Of a DNA stretch of 64,000 bases, positions 16,996 to 24,862 are shown one piece after another. Positions within the stretch are counted from its first letter, which is position 1, and every line of letters begins with the position of its first letter. The DNA comes from Streptomonospora sp. PA3 (GTDB lineage: Bacteria > Actinomycetota > Actinomycetes > Streptosporangiales > Streptosporangiaceae): the NCBI RefSeq assembly GCF_009728995.1, contig NZ_VTZW01000009.1, forward strand, positions 250,501 to 314,500. Reading direction: 5' to 3'. The translations under genes were made by a program, and so were the position numbers. The notes beneath the pieces are model-generated. The model saw nothing but the letters and a program-made list of their open reading frames with translations. It was not told where the DNA came from and did not search any database.

Positions 16996-17928
16996 GTGCC
17001 CGTCGCCTACATCGTCCTGGCAGTCCTGGCCGGCTCGGCCCTCGTGGGCTTCGTCGCGCTGGTCGTGTTCGACCTGCGCCGTCGCCGCCGGCGCGAGGTC
17101 CACGGCGTCCGGGCCGAGGCCACGGTGGTCGAGGTCCGGCCCGCGGTGCCGCAGGAGCCGGGGGAGGGCATCGAGCAGCCGTTTCTGCTGCGCTACGCGG
17201 ATGCGCAGGGCAACCGGTACGAGCGGTGGTTCACCGCGGGCTTCGGCGGAATCGTTCCCATGAAGGGGTGGACCCTGCCCGTGGTGTTCGACCCGCGGGA
17301 ACCCGACAACGCCGCGATCGCGGAGAACCCGTACCTGCACGGGGCCGGAGGCCGCGCGGCCCCGTCCTCGCCGCTGCGGACGTGGTGCATCCGCGCGCTC
17401 GTCGCCGCGACGCTCCTCCTCGCGGCATCGGGAGGCGCGGCGCTGGTGTTCGCGGCGTCCGCCCTGGAAGCCGGCAGCGCCGGATACGACCGGGCCGTGC
17501 TCGCGGGCGCGGTCCTGCTCCTCGCGGCGGTGGGAGCGGCCGGTATCGGTGGGGGAGCCGACCGTCTGGCAGCGGCCCTGCGGCGGCGGCGCACCGCGGT
17601 CACCACGACGGGCGTCGTCACCCAGACCTGGACCGAGACCCGCCGCGGATCGGAATCCTCCGGGCCCAAACGCGTCTTCCCCTACGCGGTCCGGTTCGAA
17701 CTGCCCGACGGCAGACAGGTGCACCGCCGCGCGCACGACACCCCGTCGGCGCCCCTGCACGAACCCGGTCGAGAGGTCGACGTGACCTACCACCGCGACG
17801 ACCCGACCGTGTTCGCGGTCGGGGGCGCATGGCGGACCGCGACAGGCCCGGTCCTGGCCATCGTCTTCGGCGCCCTCTTCGCGGGCGCGGCGGCGGCGAC
17901 GTTGATGGCCGCATCCGTGTCGGGCTAG
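16996..17928 (+). CDS. DUF3592-type membrane protein
   Basis: About 310 residues. An N-terminal membrane helix (AYIVLAVLAGSALVGFVALV) is followed by a beta-rich segment GVRAEATVVEVRP...FLLRYADAQGNRYERWFT...LPVVFDPREPDNAAI. Two more helices come next, then a second copy of the same beta module (TTTGVVTQTW...FPYAVRFELPDGRQVHRR...VDVTYHRDDPTVF) and a last helix, the double-module layout of DUF3592 proteins. Function unknown. GTG 16996 is preferred since GAAGGCGG precedes it at normal spacing; ATG 16978 in the same frame is the alternative. A strong hairpin terminator follows at 17985-18022. Confidence 0.78.
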   Translation: MPVAYIVLAVLAGSALVGFVALVVFDLRRRRRREVHGVRAEATVVEVRPAVPQEPGEGIEQPFLLRYADAQGNRYERWFTAGFGGIVPMKGWTLPVVFDPREPDNAAIAENPYLHGAGGRAAPSSPLRTWCIRALVAATLLLAASGGAALVFAASALEAGSAGYDRAVLAGAVLLLAAVGAAGIGGGADRLAAALRRRRTAVTTTGVVTQTWTETRRGSESSGPKRVFPYAVRFELPDGRQVHRRAHDTPSAPLHEPGREVDVTYHRDDPTVFAVGGAWRTATGPVLAIVFGALFAGAAAATLMAASVSG

Positions 17929-17984
17929 TGCACCGGCCCCGGACGGTCTGCGTTCGGCCGCTCCGCCGACCGCAACAGGCCCCG

Positions 17985-18022
17985 CCCCGCCGGCGCCGCC
18001 CCGGTGTGCGGCGCCGGCGGGG
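17985..18022 (+). terminator. Strong GC hairpin terminator after the DUF3592 gene
   Basis: Perfect 15-bp inverted repeat CCCCGCCGGCGCCGC / GCGGCGCCGGCGGGG around an eight-base loop, 56 bases after the stop codon. No T-tract. Confidence 0.75.
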
Positions 18023-18043
18023 CGTGCCAACCGCGGCACGAGG

Positions 18044-18109
18044 CGCGTCGAGGGAGTCCGTGGGGCCACGCTCGGCGCCGAGAGTGACCCTACGGACTCC
18101 CTCGACGCG
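18044..18109. repeat. Long 18-bp inverted repeat with inner palindrome
   Basis: Arms CGCGTCGAGGGAGTCCGT (18044-18061) and its exact complement (18092-18109) enclose 30 bases containing the palindrome CTCGGCGCCGAG (18071-18082). The whole 66-base element could fold into a two-tier hairpin. It lies 22 bases after the terminator and at the edge of gene debris. It may be a second terminator (for the minus-strand remnant at 18234), a small MITE-like element or a structured RNA. I cannot decide between these. Confidence 0.6.
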
Positions 18110-18233
18110 GGAGCCGGAGCGGCCGCCTGCATACGCACACCCTCTTCGGCCAGCCGGGTTACCGGCTACAGCGGGAGTATCAGTCTCGGGTCTTCTTCGA
18201 GGGTGTTGCCGGCGCGGGCGCAATCCGGCGGGG

Positions 18234-18429
18234 TCAGTTGTAGGTCACCTGGTAGCGCAGATGCGTGACGCGGTCGCCCTGCACGGTTTCCAGGTGGTCG
18301 AGCCGGACGCCGTCGCGCGTGATGCCGTCGAGGTATCGGACGCCCTCGCCGATGAGGAGGGGCACCAGGTCGATGCGTATCTCGTCGAGCACACCGGCGT
18401 TGATGCACTGCCGAACTGGAGGTCGCGCC
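18234..18429 (-). pseudogene. C-terminal fragment of a dihydrofolate reductase-family (RibD C-like) protein
   Basis: The minus strand reads VRQCINAGVLDEIRIDLVP, then LLIGEGVRYLDGI and GDRVTHLRYQVTYN before a stop at 18234-18236. This matches the conserved C-terminal third of actinobacterial dihydrofolate reductase/RibD_C-family proteins. The N-terminal two thirds, including the cofactor site, are absent. At about 18421-18430 the similarity ends abruptly where a different, plus-strand gene remnant begins, indicating a recombination or deletion junction. Confidence 0.75.
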
Positions 18430-18822
18430 GACTCCCTCGCCCAGTTCGCCGCCCTCGCCCGAGGACTCGGGTGAGCAGGGGCTGCAGAAGCTCGAAGAGG
18501 TGACCTGGCCCGCGGAGCTTGCGGGTCACTGGGTGGCGCACGGCACCTTTCCCGACCAGACCCCGCGGGACTACTCCCTGGTCATCGAAGAGGGAGGCTC
18601 GACCGCTTCGATGACCACCAGCGACGGATTCTGCACGTGGAGCTTCGAGTTGTTCCGCACCAACGACAGGAACGGAGTCGACGGCGCCGATAACCAGCGG
18701 TGCCGGCTGCGGCCCGCACGAGAACGCCGGCTTCTGGGCCGAGAACGGCGGACTGACGATCCTGTTCTGGGGCAAGAACGGCAGTTGGGCGGAGCACTTC
18801 TTCTTCATGGACCGGGCGTGAG
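18422..18822 (+). pseudogene. Frameshifted C-terminal fragment of a linker-anchored extracytoplasmic domain
   Basis: The plus frame begins with a Pro/Ser/Thr linker (APTPSPSSPPSPEDSGEQG) and runs into a compact domain (LAGHWVAHGTFPDQTPRDYS... FCTWSFELFRTNDRNG). At about 18695-18700 it shifts frame and continues CGPHENAGFWAENGGLTILF and SWAEHFFFMDRA with a stop at 18822. The linker plus beta-rich tail resembles the sensor part of an actinobacterial lipoprotein or Ser/Thr kinase, but I do not recognise the family. The N-terminus is missing. Cysteines in both halves (FCTW, GCGPH) suggest a disulfide in the parent protein. Confidence 0.62.
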
Positions 18823-19025
18823 AAGCGGCCTGAAGAGCGGCCTGCCGGGCACACCCGGCACCGAGATCGGCCCCCTTGGGCCGCGGCTGCAAGAAAGGCC
18901 CCGCGCAGCCAGCGGGCTGGGCGCCCGCGCCGCTCCGCCCGCACCGCCGGCTCAGGCGGCCTGGAACGGGTGCGTCGCCTGGGTGTGGTGACGCCGCGAC
19001 GGCCGACGATGGGTCGCGGCCATTC

Positions 19026-19391
19026 CTAGAAGATCGGCGGGATGGTGATGGTGTCGTCCGGGCACGGCCACGGAAGCTCGACCTGCAGGCAGTAGATGTT
19101 GCCCTGCTCGTCCGGAAACGGCCAGCAGAGTTCGATCGTGATGTGGCAGTCGTGCGGGATCGGGATGGGGCCATGGTTGATCTTCATGGACCTGGTCTCA
19201 CCCGTGCCTGAGGTGACGGTCAACCTGGTGACCCGCTGGTCGAGCTCTGCAGTCTCGACGCCCGTCATCTCCGCGACGGACGCGAGCATCATGTCGACCA
19301 CGGATGCCGCACGCTCGACGGCCTCCTCGTCGCGCAGGCTTTCGTAGGCCCAACTTCGGAGCACCGACTTCGCATCGGGCGCGGAACCCAT
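19026..19391 (-). CDS. Hypothetical 121-residue protein
   Basis: No family recognised. The N-terminal half is helical (SVLRSWAYESLRDEEAVERA... VVDMMLASVAEMTGVETAEL). The C-terminal half is beta-rich and ends with two Cys-Pro-Trp/Phe-Pro segments (IELCWPFPDEQGNIYCLQ and LPWPCPDDTITIPPIF), so three Cys and many Pro/Trp lie in the last 45 residues. Codon use is normal for the genome. The ATG at 19389-19391 has a GGGGGCG stretch upstream. It stands alone between gene debris and the methyltransferase. The charged coil and small size suggest a cytoplasmic accessory protein. Confidence 0.6.
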   Translation of the reverse strand: MGSAPDAKSVLRSWAYESLRDEEAVERAASVVDMMLASVAEMTGVETAELDQRVTRLTVTSGTGETRSMKINHGPIPIPHDCHITIELCWPFPDEQGNIYCLQVELPWPCPDDTITIPPIF

Positions 19392-19732
19392 AGTCACACG
19401 CCCCCGTCTGCCCGGAAACCGTAGATGGTTCGCAGCCGGACCGTCCGGAGACGTACGGTCGTCCGGCGGGTGCGGAGAGTTGCTGCGAATCGACAGACAG
19501 TCAACACGGCCGGTGGGGCCCTGTCCAGGTGACCCGCGGAATACACCGCCACCGCCCGGCGCCACCGGGCTCTCGGAAATGCCGTCGGCGGCGGGATATC
19601 CTTTGCCGCAGTCGCCGTCCCGCACCGCGCCCATCGGCCGCCTGCATCCGTCGGCGATCGCGGAGGCCGCCGCGCCGCCCCGTCGGCAACCGGAACCCCA
19701 ATCCCCAGCCCACGACCCCAGGGACTCGACAC

Positions 19733-20584
19733 ATGACCAGCGACGTCCCCGTCCCGCCGCCGCATCCCCCGCAGACGCCCACGGTGGCGCGGGTCTACGA
19801 TGCGGTGCTCGGCGGCAAGGACAACTACGCAGTCGACCGCGAAATCGCCGAATCGATCATGGCCTCGGTCCCCCAGGCGCGGTTGGTCGCTCGCGACAAT
19901 CGCGACTTCCTCATCCGCGCGGTGAGGCACATGGCCCGCTCGGGCATCACCCAGTTCCTGGATCTGGGGGCAGGGCTGCCCACGATGGAGAACACCCACC
20001 AGGCCGCCCAGCGCATCGCCCCCGAGGCCCGCGTCGTCTACGTCGACAACGACCCCGTCGTGCTCGCCCACGGCCACGCCCTGCTCGAGGACAACGACTC
20101 CACCCGCGTCGTCGTGGCCGATCTGCGCGACATCGAGCCGGTCTTCGCCGCCCCCGAGACCCGCCGCCTGCTGGACCTGTCCCGCCCGGTGGGTCTGCTG
20201 ATGATCAGCATCATCCACCACCTCGACGACGCCGACGACCCGCACGCGCTGGTGCGGGCCTACCTGCAGCGCCTTGCTCCGGGGTCGATGCTGGCTCTGA
20301 GCCACTTCTACGACGGCTCCGACCTGTCCGGCCCCCTCGGGGAGCGGGTACAGGCCAAAGCCCGGGCCAGCGAGGAGATCGTCCTCACCAGCCTGGGCAG
20401 CGGCCGGTTCCGCAGCCGCGCCGAGATCACAGCCTTCTTCGACGGGTTGGAGCTCGACGAATTCGGCGTCTGCCACCTCCCCGAATGGCGACCCGAGGGC
20501 CCCGTGGGCGTGAGCGAGGACCAGCGCGTGTTCCTGTGCGGCGTCGGCCGCAAGCCGGACACGGCTTCGCCTACCGCTCAGTGA
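19733..20584 (+). CDS. Methyltransf_19-type (DUF574-like) SAM-dependent methyltransferase
   Basis: 283-residue protein of the actinobacteria-rich Methyltransf_19/DUF574 family. Signatures are VARVYDAVLGGKDNYAVDRE near the N-terminus, then the SAM-binding FLDLGAGLPTMENTHQAAQ and VVYVDNDPVVLAHG. The family is expanded in actinomycetes, commonly near regulators, and its substrates are unknown. A paralogue at 33055 is frameshifted; both share the GGKDNYAVDRE motif and the DNDP loop. The start is ATG at 19733 (CTCGACAC precedes; ribosome site weak). Confidence 0.88.
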   Translation: MTSDVPVPPPHPPQTPTVARVYDAVLGGKDNYAVDREIAESIMASVPQARLVARDNRDFLIRAVRHMARSGITQFLDLGAGLPTMENTHQAAQRIAPEARVVYVDNDPVVLAHGHALLEDNDSTRVVVADLRDIEPVFAAPETRRLLDLSRPVGLLMISIIHHLDDADDPHALVRAYLQRLAPGSMLALSHFYDGSDLSGPLGERVQAKARASEEIVLTSLGSGRFRSRAEITAFFDGLELDEFGVCHLPEWRPEGPVGVSEDQRVFLCGVGRKPDTASPTAQ

Positions 20585-20722
20585 GCGCCGCCTCCTCAGA
20601 CCGGAGCCGTTCGGCCGGCGCCCGGCGGCGCGGAGGCCGGTGGGTGTCCCTGCCCCGGCCGCCGGGCCGCTAGCCGTCCCGCGGCGCCGGAGCCGGAGAA
20701 GGAGCCGCTGTAAACTTGCGCA

Positions 20723-22141
20723 GTGGCCAACCGGGGCGTAAGCGTCCGCACGGACAAGGGTTTCCACGATGCGCGCAGGGCGGGCGCCGGCCTCGCCTCA
20801 CCGCGCTACTGGGGTACGGCGCTGCTGCTGGTGGAGACCGCTGTGGTGATCGCGGTCGCCGCTGCCGTGGCCTTCGCCGCCGATTTCTCGGGCACCGGAG
20901 CGACGGGTGCGGGCGGCGCCGCAGCCGCCCCTCTCATGGGCCTTTTCGCCATCGGGTTGGGCCTGCTGGTAGGAGTCGCCGCGGCGGCGGCCGCGCTCCC
21001 GGTGCTCCTCCTCCTGTGCTCGGGGCTCATTCTGAAGTGGCTGCGCGCGGCACCGACCTGGCGGCGGGCCGCCCGGCGCCAACCGGCAAGGGTGCTGCAC
21101 GCCGACCTCGTGCCGGGGACCCGCGCAGCGGGACGGCACGTGGTGCGGACCGTGCGGACGCGGGACCCCGACGTCCTGCCCGTCCTGCACCTGCTCTTCG
21201 TGCCCGGCGCGGCCGAGCACCTGGCGGGGCCGGTGGTCCTGGAGTTGTTCGAGGGGGAGCAGGTCGGCGGTCCCGTTCGGGTCGGCGCCGCCGGCGGTGC
21301 GGCCTGGGCCTTCGACGCGACGGCCGCGGAGGCCGGGATCGAGCCCGCGGTCGAGGTCGACGTCGAGGTGAAGACCAGCGGAGTGCCCCTCGAACCGAGC
21401 CTCGACGGCTACTCGATCAGCGTCAGCCGCCCGGCCCTCGGTCGCCAAATGCCGCTCTCGCCGAAGGGGGACGGCTTCGAGGCCGCGCGCAAGGCCGGGC
21501 AGAAGGGCACCTCGCCGTGGCGGTGGGGGACTCAGGCGCTGCTTATGGTGCTCCTCCCGGCGGTGGGGCTGGCCGCCACCGTCGACTCCGCCCTGGAGGC
21601 GACGGCGGCGGGCTCCCCCTTCGCTCTGCGCAACGCGTGGTTTCTCCTGCCGCTCGCCATGCTGGCGGTGGTTGTGCCGCTCGTCGTGCTCGACGTGCGC
21701 CGCAAGATCCGCCGGCGGCGCCTCATCGGACCGGCGTGGCGCCGGGCCGCCGCGAACCGCCCGACGCTCGCGCTGAGCGGCACGATGCTCCCGGGGACCC
21801 AGGAGGTCGGGACCTACGGGATGCGCACCGTCCATCTCGACACGCCCGTCCGGCAGGGCGACGGCGGGACCGCCCGGCGCCTGCAACTGCTGTTCGTCAC
21901 CGCTGAGGGCTGGGGCGAGCGGCTGGCCGGACCGGTCACCGTGCAGCTCTTCGCCGGGGCGCTGATGCGCGGCCCGGCCCGCGTGCAGGACACTCACCGG
22001 GCCGAATGGGCCTTCGCGGTGCGAGACCGCGACGCCGCGGAGGAGGAGGGCGACGTCCGCGGCGACTGGGACGACGGCGGCTGGACCGAGATCGGAGACG
22101 GAGGCGACGGCGGTGACGGAGGCGACGGCGGCGGGGAATGA
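20723..22141 (+). CDS. Membrane protein with two tandem copies of a membrane-plus-beta module
   Basis: 472 residues. Helices near 30-52 and 70-100, then a soluble region (PTWRRAARRQPARVLHADLV... LHLLFVPGAAEHLAGPVVLELFEG). New helices near 275-330 are followed by a second soluble region with the same order of motifs (PAWRRAAANRPTLALSGTML... LQLLFVTAEGWGERLAGPVT). The protein is therefore an internal duplication. It ends in an acidic Gly-Asp repeat tail (GDGGDGG). Family not recognised. The GTG at 20723 has no Shine-Dalgarno, but a TAAACT -10-like box at 20711-20716 would start transcription at or next to the GTG, so translation may be leaderless. Confidence 0.75.
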   Translation: MANRGVSVRTDKGFHDARRAGAGLASPRYWGTALLLVETAVVIAVAAAVAFAADFSGTGATGAGGAAAAPLMGLFAIGLGLLVGVAAAAAALPVLLLLCSGLILKWLRAAPTWRRAARRQPARVLHADLVPGTRAAGRHVVRTVRTRDPDVLPVLHLLFVPGAAEHLAGPVVLELFEGEQVGGPVRVGAAGGAAWAFDATAAEAGIEPAVEVDVEVKTSGVPLEPSLDGYSISVSRPALGRQMPLSPKGDGFEAARKAGQKGTSPWRWGTQALLMVLLPAVGLAATVDSALEATAAGSPFALRNAWFLLPLAMLAVVVPLVVLDVRRKIRRRRLIGPAWRRAAANRPTLALSGTMLPGTQEVGTYGMRTVHLDTPVRQGDGGTARRLQLLFVTAEGWGERLAGPVTVQLFAGALMRGPARVQDTHRAEWAFAVRDRDAAEEEGDVRGDWDDGGWTEIGDGGDGGDGGDGGGE

Positions 22142-22275
22142 GCCCCGCCATGCCGGCCCCGGCCAGGGCCGCCCCGTGGATGCTCGCTGACGCGAGGGGG
22201 CGTCGCAGAACGGAATGAGGGGTTTCTGCCTGACTCTGATGCCAGAGGAGTATCGCCGCCGACTACCTCGGCCGG

Positions 22276-22596
22276 TCACCTCCGCCAGATGTGCAGACAG
22301 CGCGCCATGAGCTGGAAGGGGGCAGCGCGCCCGGTGGTTTGGTCGACCGTGCCGACCAGGTGGACATCGAGTTCGGGGCAGTGAAAAGGCCACGTGCCAG
22401 TTGCCCCCGAATGACCGACGAGCGTGACCGGGCCGCGCCCCGCCGCCATTGCCCGGGGGACGAGGAAGAACATCGTGCCCAGCCCGTAGCGCAGCACGGG
22501 GATGTTGCGCCGCCTGTTGCGTTGTTCGGTGAGGGATTCCAGCGTGCCGGCGCGGCGGAAGAAGGCGTCGGCGAGCAGTGCTGGTTGGAAGGTCAT
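22276..22596 (-). pseudogene. C-terminal fragment of a serine beta-lactamase-like hydrolase
   Basis: 106 codons matching only the C-terminal end of class C-type serine hydrolases: LRYGLGTMFFLVPR, then LVGHSGATGTWPFHCPELDV and LVGTVDQTTGRAAPFQLM. The H-S-G motif corresponds to the KTG-equivalent box of the family. The SxxK nucleophile and YxN regions that must precede it are not present in any frame upstream, so no active enzyme can be made. It lies in the decay zone, next to the arsR remnant. Confidence 0.72.
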
Positions 22597-22843
22597 AGGA
22601 CCTGCACCTGCGCACCCCGCGTACGGCCGCGCCGAGACGTACCGCAGCAGCGTCCAGCTTCACCGTGAGCGCTGCGAGTCATGCTTGGCAGCCGATCACG
22701 GATCGCCGTGCGAGGGAGCGGCGTCGAAATTTACCGGTCTCTGCGCTTCACATGCCGCATCCACATGAAGACTCCAGCGCCACTGGGGACGCGGGCAGTA
22801 CCGGCCCTGGCTTTATAAGCCCGGCCCGGCATACTTTAAGTTC

Positions 22844-23205
22844 GTGCACGCGATTGGTGTTCTCGGCGACCCGGTGCGTCTGCGCAGTCTGGGGCTCCTC
22901 GCCGAGGGTGAGCAGACCTCTGGGCGATCACGGACGTGATCCAGTTTGCGTCCGCACTGTCCCAACCGGCCGTTCCCCAGCATCTTCGCGTTCTGCGTGA
23001 GAACGGGGCCGCGTCGGTCCGGGCCGAGGGGCCCGCCGGTTTTGTGCCGTCGACCCGACGTCGTTAAGCGAGGTGGTTGGACCGGTTTCGCGGGTTGTGG
23101 GATCAGCGGCTCGATGCCCTGGACACGGAGTCGCCCCGAGGACAGGCGTACATCCCGGTCCCCGGCGGCCGCCGTCAAGGCCACCACGGCCTTCTACGCC
23201 CCTGA
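22844..23205 (+). pseudogene. Frameshifted ArsR-family regulator gene
   Basis: Reading through three frames reconstructs an ArsR-type winged-helix protein. GTG at 22844 starts HAIGVLGDPVRLRSLGLLAE, the second frame gives ALSQPAVPQHLRVLRENGAA (recognition helix), the third CAVDPTSLSEV and then WLDRFRGLWDQRLDALDTE. Three indels near 22920, 23040 and 23078 break it. ArsR genes of this type are usually translationally coupled to a downstream SRPBCC gene, exactly the position here. AT-rich bases at 22811-22840 include a TACTTT -10-like box six bases before the GTG. Confidence 0.8.
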
Positions 23206-23217
23206 AGGGAGCGCTTG

Positions 23218-23709
23218 ATGAAGTACACCACCTCGATCGAGATCGCCCTGCCGCGGGAGAAGGTGCTCCAGATGCTCGCGGACCCGGCGCACATGCCGAA
23301 GTGGCTGCGGGGCCTGGTACTGCACGAGCCAGTGGACGGAGCGCACGGCCGGGTCGGCACCACCTCGCGAGTCGTGTTTCAAATGGGGAAGCAGAGGATG
23401 GAGGCCACCGAGACCATCACCCGTCTGGAACCTGAAGACCTGCACGACATCCCCAGCTCAGTCGTCGTGCACTACGACCGCGAGATCGTCGGCGAAGGCA
23501 TGTGGCAGGCCCAGCGCGACCGGCTGATCGCAGCCGGTCCGGACACCACGCTGTGGGAGAGCGAAAGCGAATTCGGATTCGACGGATTGCTGGTGCGGCT
23601 GATGGCGCTTGTGGCGCCTGGTTCTTTCCGCAAGCAGTCGCAGCAGCACATGGAAGACTTCAAGGCGTTCGCCGAGCACGGGACGGACGTCCGCCGAGGG
23701 AAGAACTGA
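23218..23709 (+). CDS. SRPBCC-family (START/Bet v1-like) protein
   Basis: 163-residue protein of the SRPBCC helix-grip fold, which binds hydrophobic ligands in a deep pocket. The first strand and helix KYTTSIEIALPREKVLQMLA and the following DPAHMPKWLRG are typical, and the C-terminal helix ends QSQQHMEDFKAFAEHG. Homologues are partners of ArsR regulators; the ArsR copy directly upstream is a pseudogene, so this gene may be constitutive or silent. ATG 23218 is chosen over TTG 23215; AAGGGAGCG precedes it. Frame and codon use look intact. Confidence 0.85.
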   Translation: MKYTTSIEIALPREKVLQMLADPAHMPKWLRGLVLHEPVDGAHGRVGTTSRVVFQMGKQRMEATETITRLEPEDLHDIPSSVVVHYDREIVGEGMWQAQRDRLIAAGPDTTLWESESEFGFDGLLVRLMALVAPGSFRKQSQQHMEDFKAFAEHGTDVRRGKN

Positions 23710-23891
23710 TCTGCCACGAGTCAGCGGCGGCCCGTCCGCGGCGACCGAGGATCGCAACTACGGCGACGAGATGGCCGGCCGATGGGATGCCTCATGGCGG
23801 TCGCCGTCTGTGGCGATCGGGGAATGTGGCCGTTTTGCGAGGGTGCTCCGGGTGGGCGCCGACCGCCTTTGGGGCCGGCGCTCCTGTGCCC

Positions 23892-23988
23892 GTGCACCCT
23901 GGTGCACCCTCGCTATGGGGCCGGATGACGGGATGGAGTCTGCACAGCGGGCCGCCGCGGCGAGGTGGTGCACCCTCGCGTGCACCCT
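23892..23988. repeat. Four GTGCACCCT repeats
   Basis: Nine-base GTGCACCCT occurs at 23892-23900, 23902-23910, 23968-23976 and 23980-23988: two close pairs with 10- and 12-base periods, 66-base apart. All copies are in the same orientation. They may be protein-binding sites; no partner gene identifies itself. Confidence 0.55.
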
Positions 23989-23996
23989 CGGCATGC

Positions 23997-24045
23997 AAAA
24001 AGCCCTGCCTGTTCGATTTGATACCGCAGGTCAGGGCTGTTTTTC
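23997..24045 (-). terminator. Bidirectional rho-independent terminator downstream of tRNA-Gly
   Basis: A stem AGCCCTG-CCTG / CAGG-CAGGGCT (one bulged base) is flanked by A5 on one side and T5 on the other in the plus strand. Minus-strand transcripts from the tRNA end in a U-tract, and plus-strand read-through from the SRPBCC gene also meets a U-tract. Confidence 0.85.
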
Positions 24046-24051
24046 GTACAG

Positions 24052-24122
24052 AGCGGATGACGGGAATCGAACCCGCGTTATCAGCTTGGGAAGCTGAAGT
24101 TCTACCATTGAACTACATCCGC
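24052..24122 (-). tRNA. tRNA-Gly (anticodon CCC)
   Basis: 71-nucleotide cloverleaf on the minus strand. The acceptor stem GCGGATG pairs with CATCCGC, followed by discriminator T. The D arm contains AGTTCAATGGTAGAAC, the anticodon stem TCAGC/GCTGA holds loop TTCCCAA, so the anticodon is CCC, and the T arm has GGTTCGATTCC. CCA is not encoded. It reads codon GGG. A U-tract terminator follows directly. Confidence 0.96.
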
Positions 24123-24241
24123 GTCGCTGCAGAGGGTCTCGGGCCTCCGCCGACGTTGGACAGCTTACCGGATGTTGCGGGGGAGCGGGTAACCGGTGCT
24201 CGGCGCGGGGGCCGGTGGGGTGAGGCGGTAGGTTCTGGAGG

Positions 24242-24841
24242 GTGCTGCTCTCCGATCGCGACATCAGGTCTGAAATCGAGTCCGGGCGGGTCAAGATCGA
24301 TCCGTATGATCCCGGGCTCGTCCAGCCTTCCAGTGTGGATGTCCGGCTGGACCGGTACTTCCGGGTGTTCGAGAACCACAAGTACCCCCACATCGACCCC
24401 GCGGTGGAGCAGCCCGCGCTGACTCGGCTGGTCGAGCCGGACGGGGACGAGCCGTTCATCCTGCATCCCGGGGAGTTCGTGCTGGCCTCGACCTACGAGG
24501 TGGTCGCGCTGCCCGACGACATCGCCAGCCGTCTGGAGGGCAAGAGCTCGCTGGGTCGGCTGGGGCTGCTCACGCACTCCACGGCCGGCTTCATCGATCC
24601 GGGGTTCTGCGGGCACGTGACCCTGGAGCTGTCGAACGTGGCGACGCTGCCGATGAAGCTCTACCCGGGGATGCGTATCGGACAGCTGTGCATGTTCCGG
24701 CTGACCTCTCCCGCCGAGTTCCCCTACGGCTCGGCGCAGTACGGGTCCCGGTACCAGAACCAGCGCGGGCCCACCCCGTCGCGGTCGTTCAAGAACTTCC
24801 GGTGGGGGATGGGCGAGCAGGGCGGCTCGGCGCACGGGTAG
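24242..24841 (+). CDS. dcd: dCTP deaminase (probably bifunctional dCTP deaminase/dUTPase)
   Basis: 199-residue homotrimeric nucleotide enzyme. Motifs: [19 protein letters not shown] at the N-terminus, [16 protein letters not shown], then the active-site [11 protein letters not shown] (residues ~99-109) and [20 protein letters not shown] with the catalytic Glu. It converts dCTP to dUTP, and in the actinobacterial DCD-DUT type on to dUMP, feeding thymidylate synthesis. The TAGFIDPGF variant is the one seen in bifunctional enzymes (inference). GTG start preceded by GGAGG. Located just beyond tRNA-Gly, a neighbourhood common in actinobacteria. Confidence 0.95.
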   Translation: MLLSDRDIRSEIESGRVKIDPYDPGLVQPSSVDVRLDRYFRVFENHKYPHIDPAVEQPALTRLVEPDGDEPFILHPGEFVLASTYEVVALPDDIASRLEGKSSLGRLGLLTHSTAGFIDPGFCGHVTLELSNVATLPMKLYPGMRIGQLCMFRLTSPAEFPYGSAQYGSRYQNQRGPTPSRSFKNFRWGMGEQGGSAHG

Positions 24842-24862
24842 GGACGGCCCCGTAAGCGGCCC

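Larger units (their letters stand above)
23710..24051. other. Intergenic region between SRPBCC gene and tRNA-Gly
   Basis: About 340 bases. The first 180 show nothing recognisable. 23892-23988 holds four GTGCACCCT repeats, and 23997-24045 a bidirectional terminator, both listed separately. Confidence 0.4.

Noticed and set aside
22276-24122. Genomic island integrated at tRNA-Gly.
   Set aside because: Debris and repeats lie at the tRNA 3-prime side, but there is no integrase and no direct repeat of the tRNA end within the window.
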